DNA from: Methyloversatilis sp.
GTDB lineage: Bacteria > Pseudomonadota > Gammaproteobacteria > Burkholderiales > Rhodocyclaceae
Length of the DNA stretch: 64,000 bases
Direction of reading: 5' to 3'
NCBI RefSeq assembly: GCF_030696805.1
Contig: NZ_JAUYRO010000037.1
Span: 171,230-235,229 of the forward strand
The notes under the pieces: generated by a model
Told to the model about the DNA's origin: nothing
Seen by the model: only the letters and a program-made list of their open reading frames with translations
Databases searched by the model: none
In this document: positions 27,242 through 36,515 of the stretch, in pieces
Position numbering within the stretch: the stretch's first letter is position 1
Layout of the letters: each line of letters starts with the position of its first letter
Translations under genes and position numbers: made by a program

Positions 27242-30151
27242 TCAAGACTTGATCAGTCTGAGGGCGCGCGGTTCGCTGCGCTGCATGCTTCCCAGGATGT
27301 TGTTGGCCAGCAGGTCGGCCGCACTGAGCGGACGCGAGAACAGATAGCCCTGCACGACATCGCAGCCCTGCGCCGACAGCCGCGAAAGCTGTTCTTCGCT
27401 TTCGACGCCTTCCGCCACGACCCGCATGCCCAGACCGTGTGCCAGCGCGATTGTCGCGCGCACGATGGCTTCGTCGTCGACATCGTGCACCAGGTCGCGC
27501 ACGAAAGACCGATCCACCTTCAGTTCATCGATCGGAAAGCGCTTCAGATAGGACAACGATGAGTAGCCGGTGCCGAAGTCGTCGACCGACAGCGACACAC
27601 CAAGTGCGTGAATATCGGCCAGCAGCGCCGCAACGTGATCGACGTCGCTCATCGCGGTGGTTTCAGTCAGCTCCAGTCGAAGCAGCGACGGTTCGATGCC
27701 GGAACGTGTCAGCGCGTCCGAAACGCGACGCACCAGCGAACGTCCGAGGCACTGGCGCGCCGACACATTCACGGCGACCGGTACGACGTTCAGCCCCTGA
27801 CGCGACCACTCGGCGATCTGCCGGGTGACGGCCTGCAGTACCCAGTCGCCGATCTCCTCGATCAGGCCTGATTCTTCGGCGACCGCGATGAAATCGACCG
27901 GCTGCAGCAATTCGCTTCCTGCGCTCGCTGTGCCGCCTTCACGCCGGAAGCGCAGCAGCGCCTCTAGCGCCGACAGACGACCGCTCGCCAGTTCGTACTG
28001 AGGCTGGTAATGCACCTCGAAACGATTCTGTTCGAGCCCGCGGCGCAGATCCGATTCGAGTTCGATCCAGTCGCGCGCGCCGGCACTCATGTCGTGCGCG
28101 TAGAAGTGGATGGCCGCACCCGCCTGCGACTTGCTGCGGTACATCGCTGTATCGGCCATGGCGAACAGCACGTCCGGGTCGCTGCTGTCTTCATGCGCGA
28201 TGGCCACACCGATGCTGCACGAAAAGCGGAAATCGACACCGTCGAGCGTGATCGTCTGGCCGACCGCCTGCATCACCTTGGCCGCCACACGCGACACGGC
28301 TTCGCGATCGCCCAACCCCTGCAGGATGATCATGAATTCGTCGCCGCCCCAGCGCGCCACGGTGTCGCTGGCGCGGCAAACCGCGCGCAGCCGGCTGGCC
28401 AGCGTGGTGAGCACGGCGTCGCCCTGCTGATGGCCCAGGCTGTCGTTGATGCGCTTGAAACGATCAAGGTCGACGAACATCACGGCCACCACGCCGGCGT
28501 CACGCTGCGCCAGCACCTGACGCAACCGGTCACGCAGCAGCAGGCGGTTGGGCAGGCCGGTCAGTGCGTCGTGCGTCGCCTGATGTGCCAGACGTTCGGC
28601 CGCGTCGACAGTGTCACTGACATCGTTGAGCACCAGAACGACGCCTTCTATCCGACCGGATGCATCGAACAACGGGCTGACCGACAGACGCAGCGCACGC
28701 GCCGGGCCGTCACGACCTGCCGGCATGCTCACGTGGCCCGGCCGCGTCACCGGCTGCGCCGTATCGCGGCAGCGCTCGGCGAGCGCCGTCGTTTCGATCA
28801 GCAGATCGCGGCCGAGTACCACCAGTTCACCGAGCGCACGCCCTTGCACGTGATCGATCGTCGAACCGACCAGCAGCAGCGCCTGCCGGTTCAGATAGCG
28901 GACGTTCAACTGCATGTCGAGCCGGAATACCGCATCTGAAATGGCCTGTAGCGTGGCATCCGCGCGCGCATTGACGCGATTGAGGCGCAATCCGAGGCGC
29001 AGGGACTGGGTAGCCAGCCAGCCGAGCGCACCCAGTGTGACGGCGATCGACACGCTGATCATCCCGAGCCAGCGGGACAGGCCGTCGAGCAGCACAAGCG
29101 TACCCAGCCAGGGCAGCAGCACGCCCATGACCACCAACGCAACATCGCGCAAGCGGCGTTTCGGCCCGACCCACGCGACGGCACCGAGCAGGAGCAGGCC
29201 GGCGCACAGGTTCCATCGCGGCGAAAGGGGTGTCACGATCGCGCCATCGCTCAGTGCCATGTAGGCACGCGCGTGGAACTCCACCGATGTCATGGGTGCG
29301 CCGTGGCCGGACGTCGGCGTCGCCAGCGGCACGCCCAGCCCCGCTGCCGTGACGCCGACCAGCACGGTCCGCCCGCGCAGCGTCTCCGGCGGCACGCGCC
29401 CCGCCAGCAGATCAATGGCCGGAATGTGACGCAGCGGCCAGTCATGCGATGACGGCAGCACGATGACTTCGTGGTCGCGCACCCACCTCCCTGCGGCCGT
29501 CGCCCCGCCATCATGCTGCCGGCCCAGACCGGCCAGCGGGCGCGGCGGCTGCGACACATCCATCAACGCCCACGCAAATGCCGGCCATTGCGGACGGTGT
29601 TCGCCGGCTTCCAGAAACAGGCGACGCGCGAGCGCATCGGCGTCGAGTTCGACATCGACATGGCCAAGCCGCGCCGCGGCCGAGGCCAGTGCCGGCAGCG
29701 GCAGCAGCGTGGCGATGCCGCCGCCCGGCCGCGCCACCGGTGCAACAGGCAGCACTACATTGCCGGCGCGTGCAATCGATTCGGCCAGACGGCCGTCTTC
29801 GCGCGGGTCCGACGACGGTTCGGCAAACATGACCGGATAGCCGATACCTGCGACACCGGCCCGGCTCAGCGCGTCGATCAGTTCGGCATGACGCGAGCGC
29901 GGCCAGGGCCATGCGCCCAGTGCCTTCAGGCTGGCCTCGTCGATGGCGATCACCAGCGGCGCACTGACTGCGCTGGCCGGCGCGTCGGCCGTCACGCCCT
30001 GCATCACCAGCTGGTCATGTACCAGCAGGTCAGCCCGCTCAAGCGCGCGCGGTGACAGGGCATGCAGTACCAGCAGGACGGCGATCGCGGCAACCCACGG
30101 CAAGCGACGGTGGTCGAGCAACGCGACAGCGAAGCGCCGCGCTGCTTTCAT
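27242..30151 (-). CDS. CHASE2-PAS-GGDEF-EAL signalling protein
   Basis: A 969-aa membrane protein. Residues about 15-35 are a first TM segment; 40-300 form a periplasmic CHASE2 sensor (VIAIDEASLKALGAWPWPR). Three TM helices follow at about 310-390, a PAS domain at about 395-515, GGDEF with intact WGGDEF at about residue 601, and EAL with EALLRF at about 727 plus DDFGTGYSSLSYLKRFPID and VAEGVESEEQ. Both cyclase and phosphodiesterase motifs look intact, so it may make or degrade c-di-GMP. It lies 91 bp downstream of a LysM/FecR protein gene, the likely periplasmic partner. Confidence 0.93.
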   Translation of the reverse strand: MKAARRFAVALLDHRRLPWVAAIAVLLVLHALSPRALERADLLVHDQLVMQGVTADAPASAVSAPLVIAIDEASLKALGAWPWPRSRHAELIDALSRAGVAGIGYPVMFAEPSSDPREDGRLAESIARAGNVVLPVAPVARPGGGIATLLPLPALASAAARLGHVDVELDADALARRLFLEAGEHRPQWPAFAWALMDVSQPPRPLAGLGRQHDGGATAAGRWVRDHEVIVLPSSHDWPLRHIPAIDLLAGRVPPETLRGRTVLVGVTAAGLGVPLATPTSGHGAPMTSVEFHARAYMALSDGAIVTPLSPRWNLCAGLLLLGAVAWVGPKRRLRDVALVVMGVLLPWLGTLVLLDGLSRWLGMISVSIAVTLGALGWLATQSLRLGLRLNRVNARADATLQAISDAVFRLDMQLNVRYLNRQALLLVGSTIDHVQGRALGELVVLGRDLLIETTALAERCRDTAQPVTRPGHVSMPAGRDGPARALRLSVSPLFDASGRIEGVVLVLNDVSDTVDAAERLAHQATHDALTGLPNRLLLRDRLRQVLAQRDAGVVAVMFVDLDRFKRINDSLGHQQGDAVLTTLASRLRAVCRASDTVARWGGDEFMIILQGLGDREAVSRVAAKVMQAVGQTITLDGVDFRFSCSIGVAIAHEDSSDPDVLFAMADTAMYRSKSQAGAAIHFYAHDMSAGARDWIELESDLRRGLEQNRFEVHYQPQYELASGRLSALEALLRFRREGGTASAGSELLQPVDFIAVAEESGLIEEIGDWVLQAVTRQIAEWSRQGLNVVPVAVNVSARQCLGRSLVRRVSDALTRSGIEPSLLRLELTETTAMSDVDHVAALLADIHALGVSLSVDDFGTGYSSLSYLKRFPIDELKVDRSFVRDLVHDVDDEAIVRATIALAHGLGMRVVAEGVESEEQLSRLSAQGCDVVQGYLFSRPLSAADLLANNILGSMQRSEPRALRLIKS

Positions 30152-30242
30152 CGGGCAGACCCGTTGGCAGCACTTTCGGCAAACCTTCCGGCCAACCCGC
30201 CACAGCAGTCAATCGACTCGACGACATTCATGGAGGCTCCTG

Positions 30243-31883
30243 TCAGAACAACAAAAGCAGCGGCAACAGCCACCAGGGTTGGAAGGACAACGGCGGCTCC
30301 GGCACGGTGATGGCCTGCACTGGCGCCCAGTCACCTTCGACACCGTCGGCGGCGAAGCTGCGCACGCGCAGCAGGTAGCGTCCGGGCGCGGCATCGCGCA
30401 ACAGGTAGCCGGCGCTGTCTAGCCGGGTATCGACCAGCGGCTGCGCGAAGTCTTCGCTCGTCGCGATCTGCAGTTGGTAGCTCACGCCCTCTCCCGAGTT
30501 GCGCCAGCGCAATGCCAGCCCATCGGGCGACGGGTCCGGCGCTTCCATGGCCGGACCGGGTTCGGGGCGCCGGAACGGCTGCGGATCACTGAACGGCCCA
30601 GCCCCCTCGTCGGGGTTGCTGCTGGCCACGCGCCAGAAGTAGTTGCCGGGTGGCAATGTGGCATCGGACACATACGCCGGCTCGGTGAGCGCTTTCTGAT
30701 CGACGATCAGACTGTCGAAACGTTCACTCGCGGAAAGCTGGAGGCGCCAGCGCTCGTCTGCGCGCGCCCGGCTCCAGCTCATTGCCGGCCGGTCGTCGCT
30801 GATGCGGGCATTCGGCGCCGGGCTGACAAGTACCGGCGGTTCCGGCCGCGCGTCCAGCGTCAGCGGCCATTCCGCGTCGCGGCCTTCAAGGCCGGTCGCA
30901 TCGACGCCGCGAACCCGAACCCGGTACTCGCCGTCGGGCAGCGTGGCGACTGCGACGGCGGCCTGCGCCGAAGTATGGTCAGACAGTACGGTATCGAAGC
31001 GGGCATCCTGCGCGACCTGCACGCGGTAGGCCGTGGCGTCGGCGAGCGCCGGAAAGGGCAGATTGAGCGGCAGACGGTCGGCGAACAGTATCTGCGCGGC
31101 GGGCGCGGGCAGCAGCGCGCGCGGTGGCGCAATCGGCGCGCCGCGCACGGCCGAAGCGCCCTGCCCGGCAGCCACCTGCTGTTCGCCGGTCGCATTGCCG
31201 AAGGCGACGCGACCTTCGATGACTTCGTTGCGCGTATCGGCATCACCGGCATGCACACGAAAACGCGTGCCGCGCACGGCGGCGATCGCGGCCGGCGTAT
31301 CGATCTCGAACCGGCTCGCCGTGCCGCTGCGCGGTACCACCAGACTTTCCAGCGAGCCGCGCAGCAGGTCGAGCCGCACCCAGGTACCCGCGCCGGCTGC
31401 GAAATCGGCGGACTGGCGCACGCCCAGTTCGCTGCCCGGACGCAGCTGTACGCGGCTGCCGTCGCTGAACCCGAGTGCCGCACTGCCTGCTTCGCCGGTC
31501 AGCACGCGCGTGCCAACGGCCAGCAACTGGCCGGCCACCGCTGCGCTGCGCCGCCCGTCCGCGGCGATCACTACCACGTCGCCCTGAACCGCGTCGAGCC
31601 TCACCTCGCGCGTGCGCAGTTTCAGCCAGCCTTCTGGAATCAGCAGCCGGGTGCCGGGCTGCATGCGGCGCGGCTCGGTGATCCGGTTGTAGCGCTGGAT
31701 GCGCGGCCAGTAAGACAGATCCTTCAGATAGCGCTGGGTGAGGTTCCACGGGTTATCGCCCTCGCGGACGATGTAGGCGAAATCGGCCGCCTGTGCGGAC
31801 GATGCCAGGCTGGCCAGCACCGGCAACACCGACAGTGCAAGCAGGCGGAACAGTAAACCGGCGGACGACGGTCGTACGGGCAT
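30243..31883 (-). CDS. Periplasmic LysM-FecR domain protein with fibronectin-like repeats
   Basis: A 546-aa protein with signal peptide (LASLASSAQA|A) and start ATG 31883. LysM is at about residues 35-90 (YIVREGDNPWNLTQRYL, RRMQPGTRLLIPEGW). The FecR domain is at about 95-250 (GDVVVIAADGRRSAAVAGQL, DTPAAIAAVRGTRFRVH). Three fibronectin type III-like repeats follow (YRVQVAQDARFD, WRLQLSASERFD, YQLQIATSEDFA). The C-terminus is hydrophobic and ends with LLPLLLLF. LysM implies peptidoglycan binding. It precedes the CHASE2 gene on the same strand, so it probably relays a cell-wall cue to that sensor (inference). Confidence 0.88.
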   Translation of the reverse strand: MPVRPSSAGLLFRLLALSVLPVLASLASSAQAADFAYIVREGDNPWNLTQRYLKDLSYWPRIQRYNRITEPRRMQPGTRLLIPEGWLKLRTREVRLDAVQGDVVVIAADGRRSAAVAGQLLAVGTRVLTGEAGSAALGFSDGSRVQLRPGSELGVRQSADFAAGAGTWVRLDLLRGSLESLVVPRSGTASRFEIDTPAAIAAVRGTRFRVHAGDADTRNEVIEGRVAFGNATGEQQVAAGQGASAVRGAPIAPPRALLPAPAAQILFADRLPLNLPFPALADATAYRVQVAQDARFDTVLSDHTSAQAAVAVATLPDGEYRVRVRGVDATGLEGRDAEWPLTLDARPEPPVLVSPAPNARISDDRPAMSWSRARADERWRLQLSASERFDSLIVDQKALTEPAYVSDATLPPGNYFWRVASSNPDEGAGPFSDPQPFRRPEPGPAMEAPDPSPDGLALRWRNSGEGVSYQLQIATSEDFAQPLVDTRLDSAGYLLRDAAPGRYLLRVRSFAADGVEGDWAPVQAITVPEPPLSFQPWWLLPLLLLF

Positions 31884-32013
31884 CGGAACCTCGGGCGGGC
31901 GGCGGCGGCGAACATATGCCTTGATCGTAGTCGCATCGCAGACGCTCCGCCATCCGTCGTCCGGCCTAGCCGTCACGGGGTTGCTCGGGCGCTCAGGGTG
32001 AAGCCGCCAACCC

Positions 32014-33420
32014 CTACCAGCCGCCGCCGACTGCCTTGTTCAGCAGCGCGCTGGCCGAGAACTGGCGGCCGCGCAGCTGGGCCAGGCTGCGTTCGTTGTC
32101 GAGCGCGGTGGTCTGCGCAGTGATCACTTCGGTGTAGTTGGCGATGCCCGCGCGGTAGCGGTTGAGTGCCAGCGTTTCCGCCTCGCGCGACGCTTCGAGC
32201 GCCTGCGCGCGCAACGCCGCTTCATCTTCCAGCAGGCGCAGCGCACTCAGGTTGTCTTCCACCTCCTGCAGCGCGCCCAGCACGGTCAGACGGTACTGGG
32301 CGACCGTGATGTCGTGCGCCGCTCGCGCCGATTCGATCTGCGCATCACGCCGACCGCCGTCGTACACCGCCTGCGCCACGCTGAGGCCGAACGACCACAC
32401 GAGGTTGGACGCCGAGAACCACTGCGCGAACTGGTTGCCGGCATAGCCGGTCGAGGCATTCAGCGTCAGCGACGGAAACCAGGCCGCCTGCGCCACGCCG
32501 ATACGCGCGTTGGCGGCGGCCACGCGACGTTCAGCCGCCGCAACGTCGGGGCGCCGCTCAAGCAGGGTCGACGGCAGACCGACCGGCGTGGCCGGTGGTG
32601 CGGCGGGCCAATCGGCCAATTCCAGTGCGAACGCGGATGGCGGCGCGCCGATCAGCACCGCGATGGCGTTCTGCAACTGGGTCCGCGTCAGATCGAGATC
32701 GACTGCCTGCGCCTGGGCCGCGCGCAGCTGCGCCAGCGCCTGCACCTCGTCACCGCGCGTCGAAACACCCGCGGCGACGCGGTTGCGCGCCAGTTCGAGC
32801 GCGCGCTCGAAGGACGCGACGGTGCGCCGGTACAGGTCGCGCTGATGGTCGGTTGCGCGCAACTGGAAGTAGTTCTGCACCAGTTCGGCGTGCAGGCTCA
32901 GCCGCACCGACGCCAGGTCGCCGGCGCTGCCGTCGAGTTCGGCACCGGCTGCCTCGACCTCGCGCCCGATGCGCCCCCACAGATCCGCCTCCCAACTGGC
33001 ATCCAGGCCGAGCTGGGTGGTGTTGGACTGGTTCGCCGAGCGGCCTTCGATCGCCGCACCACGGCTGCGCCGGGCCGCCGCTGTCAGGCCGATTTCGGGC
33101 GTGTAGCCGGCACGCGCAAGCTGTGCGGCGGCGCGCGCCTGACGGAAACTGCCGAGCGCGGACTGCAGGTCGGGGTTGGCCGCGTCGAGCCGGACGATGA
33201 GGTCATCGAGCACCGGATCGCCGTAGGCACGCCACCATTCACCGCGCGGCAGATGGTCGGCCGGCTCGGCCGGCTTCCAGCCTTCGGCAGCGCGGAAATC
33301 GGCGGGCATGTCGAACGCCGGTCGCTGGTGATCGGGACCGATCGAGGTGCAGCCTGCGGCAGACAATGCCAGCAGAAGTGCGCACAGGAAGGGAGATGGA
33401 CGGAGGAGCAGCGTGTTCAT
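32014..33420 (-). CDS. NodT/OprM-type outer-membrane efflux lipoprotein (MdtABC-type operon)
   Basis: A 468-aa protein. Its lipoprotein signal has cysteine in LALSAAGC|TSIGPDHQ. It carries two OEP repeats, with NYFQLRATDHQRDLYRRTV and PDVAAAERRVAAANARIGVA-type periodicity. It is the trimeric outer-membrane exit duct for the pump genes immediately upstream. ATG 33420 overlaps the stop of the preceding RND gene (ATGA), placing it as the last gene of the four-gene mdtA-mdtB-mdtC-like operon. Confidence 0.93.
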   Translation of the reverse strand: MNTLLLRPSPFLCALLLALSAAGCTSIGPDHQRPAFDMPADFRAAEGWKPAEPADHLPRGEWWRAYGDPVLDDLIVRLDAANPDLQSALGSFRQARAAAQLARAGYTPEIGLTAAARRSRGAAIEGRSANQSNTTQLGLDASWEADLWGRIGREVEAAGAELDGSAGDLASVRLSLHAELVQNYFQLRATDHQRDLYRRTVASFERALELARNRVAAGVSTRGDEVQALAQLRAAQAQAVDLDLTRTQLQNAIAVLIGAPPSAFALELADWPAAPPATPVGLPSTLLERRPDVAAAERRVAAANARIGVAQAAWFPSLTLNASTGYAGNQFAQWFSASNLVWSFGLSVAQAVYDGGRRDAQIESARAAHDITVAQYRLTVLGALQEVEDNLSALRLLEDEAALRAQALEASREAETLALNRYRAGIANYTEVITAQTTALDNERSLAQLRGRQFSASALLNKAVGGGW

Positions 33421-36400
33421 GGCGTCACCGTGCGGCCGCGGCCGGCAAACCACCGGCGGCTGTAGCGGCTGAAACGTTCGAGATAGAGATAAGTGACCGG
33501 CGTCGTGTAGAGCGTCAGCAACTGGCTCACCACCAGCCCGCCGACCACCGCAATGCCCAGCGGCTGGCGCAGTTCCGAGCCTTCGCCGAAGCCGATGGCC
33601 AGCGGCAGTGCGCCAACCATGGCGGCCAGCGTGGTCATCAGGATGGGCCGCAGCCGCATCAGGCAGGCTTCGCGGATCGCCTCGTGCGGCGCGCAGCCAC
33701 GGTTGCGTTCGGCGTCGAGCGCGAAGTCGATCATCATGATGGCGTTCTTCATGACGACGCCGATAAGCAGCAGCAGGCCGATGATGGCAATCAGACCGAA
33801 CTCGATGTTGAACGCCATCAGTGCGAGGATGGCGCCGATGCCGGCCGATGGCAGCGTGCTCAGGATGGTCAGCGGATGAATCAGGCTTTCGTACAGGATG
33901 CCGAGCACCAGATAAACCGCAATGATGGCGCCCAGTACCAGCAGTGGCTGGTTCGACAGCGAATCCTGGAAGGCGCGCGCCGAGCCCTGGAAGCCGGCAT
34001 TGACGCTGGCCGGCACGCCGATCTCCCGCATGGCGATACGGATGCTTTCCATGCCCTGCGCCAGCGTCACGCCCTCGGCGGTGCCGAATGAAATGGTGGT
34101 CGACACCTTGCCGCCCAGATGCGAGATCGACAGCGGCATGGTGCCCTGGGTCACGCGGGCAAAACTGTCCAGCGGCACCAGCTGGCCGTCGGCGCCCGCG
34201 ACGCGCACCGCGTCGAGCGCCGAAATGTCCTGCGCGCGCGCCGGATCGACCTCCAGCACCACCTTGTACTGATTCAGAGGCTCATACAGCGTACTGATCT
34301 GGCGCTGCGCGAACGCGTCGTTGAGCACCTGATTCACGCCACCCGGCGTGATGCCCAGCCGCGCCAGCGTATCGCGGTCATACATCAGCATGGTTTGCGA
34401 GGCGCGGTCTTCCTGGTCGGTCGATACATCAACCAGTTGCGGCAGGTCGCGCATCGCAAAGCGCACCTTCGGCTCCCATTCGCGCAGCACGCTGAGGCTG
34501 TCGGCGGTCAGCGTGAACTGGTATTGCGACGACGAGCGCAGGCCGCCGATGCGCAGGTCCTGCGCCGCCACCAGAAACAGCGACACGCCTTCGATGCGCC
34601 CCAGCTTGCCGCGCAGCCGGCCGATCACCTGATCCGCCGTTGCATTGCGCTCCGACAGCGGCTTCAGATTGACGAAGAAACTGGCGTTGTTCGCCCCGCC
34701 ACCGCGTCCGCCACCTGTGAAGGCGCTGACATTGGCCACCGCCGGATCGGCGCGCACCACCTCGACTGCCTGTTCCATCTTCTTCGTCATCACCTGGAAG
34801 GACGTGGTCTGGTCTCCGCGCAGGCTGCCGAACAGGCGGCCGGTGTCCTGGTTCGGAAAAAAACCCTTGGGCACGATGACAAACAGCCAGAGGTTGAGCG
34901 CGACGGCGCCTGCAAAGATGAGCATGACGATGCGCGTGTGGCGCAACGCCCAGTCGAGACTATGCGAGTAGGCAAGCTGGATGTCGTCGAACACGCGCGC
35001 CAATGCGCGCTGCCAGCGTGCTTCCTGCTCGACCGGCTGATGGCGCAGCAGGCGCGCGGCCAGCATTGGCGCCGCCGTCAACGACACCACCATGGACACC
35101 AGTACGGCGACCGACAGCGTCAGCGCGAATTCGCGGAACAGCCGGCCGACGATGCCGCCCATCAGCAGGATGGGGATGAATACCGCCACCAGCGACAGGC
35201 TGATCGCCACCACCGTGAAGCCGACCTCGCGCACGCCCTTGACCGCCGCTTCGAAGGGCTTCATGCCACGCTCGATGTGGCGCGCGATGTTCTCGATCAC
35301 CACCACCGCATCGTCGACCACGAAGCCGGTGGCAATCGTCAACGCCATCAGCGACAGGTTGTTCAGGCTGAAGCCCAGCAGGTACATCACCGCCAGGCTG
35401 CCGGCCAGCGACACCGGCACGACGATGGCCGGGATCAGCGTCGCGCGGGCATTGCGCAGGAACAGGAACACCACCAGGATGACCATGCCGACCGCGATGG
35501 CCAGCGCGATCTCCACCTCGTGCAGCGCGCTGCGTATGGTGACCGAGCTGTCCGACACCACTTCGAGCTTCGCCGAGGCCGGGAGGCTGGCCGCCAGTTC
35601 CGGCAGCAGCGCGTGCACCCGTTCGACGGTTTCGATCACGTTGCTGCCCGGGCGCTTGGTCACCACCAGCAGCACCGTCGGCTTGCCATTGGTCAGACCG
35701 AGGTTGCGCACGTCCTGCACCGATTCGGTCACCATCGCGACATCGCCCAGGCGCAACGTGGCGCCCGAGGTGTGACGCAGGATCAGCGGCACGTAGTCGG
35801 CCGCGCGGCGCACCTGGTCATTGGCGTCGATCTGCCAGTAGCGGTCGCCCGATTCGACGAAACCCTTGGGGCGATAGACATTGCTTTCGCTGATCCGCGT
35901 GCGCACGTCTTCCAGCGTCAGGCCGTGCTGGTGCAGCGCGTCCGGATTCACCTGCACACGCACCGCCGGCGGCGACCCGCCCCCTACGGTGACTTCGCCG
36001 ATACCCGGAATCTGCGCCATCTTCTGCGCCAGCACGGTCGAGGCGATGTCGTACAGGCGCGGAATCGGCACCGTGTCCGAGGTCAGCGCGAGAATCATGA
36101 TCGGCGCGTCGGCCGGATTCACCTTGCGATAGCTCGGGTTGGACGGGAGGCTGGTCGGCAGGCTGGCGCGCGCGGCATTGATCGCCGCCTGCACGTCGCG
36201 CGCCGCGCCCTCGACGTCGCGCTCCAGCTCGAACTGCAGCGTCACCCGGGTATTGCCCTGCGAACTGCTCGACGTCATTTCGGTGACGCCGGCGATGCGC
36301 CCCATGGTGCGTTCCAGCGGTGTGGCCACGGTCGCCGCCATCACTTCCGGGCTGGCGCCGGGCAGCGACGCACTGACCGATATGGTCGGGAAGTCGACCT

Positions 36401-36515
36401 GCGGGAGTGCGGCCACCGGCAACAGCACGAACGCCAGTGCGCCGGACAACGCGATGGCTGCGGTCAGCAGCGTGGTGGCAACCGGCCGGTAGACCGACCA
36501 GGCCCAGCCGCTCAC
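33417..36515 (-). CDS. mdtC: RND efflux pump subunit, MdtC-like
   Basis: A 1032-aa RND transporter. GTG start at 36515 overlaps the previous gene's stop (GTGA); the protein then reads [20 protein letters not shown]. Twelve TM segments are expected; the TM4 proton-relay pair is in [20 protein letters not shown], and [40 protein letters not shown] and [17 protein letters not shown] fit MdtB/MdtC heteromeric pumps. It should work as a heterotrimer with the preceding RND protein and the membrane fusion protein. Typical substrates are bile-salt-like amphiphiles and drugs, not decidable here. Confidence 0.92.
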   Translation of the reverse strand: MSGWAWSVYRPVATTLLTAAIALSGALAFVLLPVAALPQVDFPTISVSASLPGASPEVMAATVATPLERTMGRIAGVTEMTSSSSQGNTRVTLQFELERDVEGAARDVQAAINAARASLPTSLPSNPSYRKVNPADAPIMILALTSDTVPIPRLYDIASTVLAQKMAQIPGIGEVTVGGGSPPAVRVQVNPDALHQHGLTLEDVRTRISESNVYRPKGFVESGDRYWQIDANDQVRRAADYVPLILRHTSGATLRLGDVAMVTESVQDVRNLGLTNGKPTVLLVVTKRPGSNVIETVERVHALLPELAASLPASAKLEVVSDSSVTIRSALHEVEIALAIAVGMVILVVFLFLRNARATLIPAIVVPVSLAGSLAVMYLLGFSLNNLSLMALTIATGFVVDDAVVVIENIARHIERGMKPFEAAVKGVREVGFTVVAISLSLVAVFIPILLMGGIVGRLFREFALTLSVAVLVSMVVSLTAAPMLAARLLRHQPVEQEARWQRALARVFDDIQLAYSHSLDWALRHTRIVMLIFAGAVALNLWLFVIVPKGFFPNQDTGRLFGSLRGDQTTSFQVMTKKMEQAVEVVRADPAVANVSAFTGGGRGGGANNASFFVNLKPLSERNATADQVIGRLRGKLGRIEGVSLFLVAAQDLRIGGLRSSSQYQFTLTADSLSVLREWEPKVRFAMRDLPQLVDVSTDQEDRASQTMLMYDRDTLARLGITPGGVNQVLNDAFAQRQISTLYEPLNQYKVVLEVDPARAQDISALDAVRVAGADGQLVPLDSFARVTQGTMPLSISHLGGKVSTTISFGTAEGVTLAQGMESIRIAMREIGVPASVNAGFQGSARAFQDSLSNQPLLVLGAIIAVYLVLGILYESLIHPLTILSTLPSAGIGAILALMAFNIEFGLIAIIGLLLLIGVVMKNAIMMIDFALDAERNRGCAPHEAIREACLMRLRPILMTTLAAMVGALPLAIGFGEGSELRQPLGIAVVGGLVVSQLLTLYTTPVTYLYLERFSRYSRRWFAGRGRTVTP

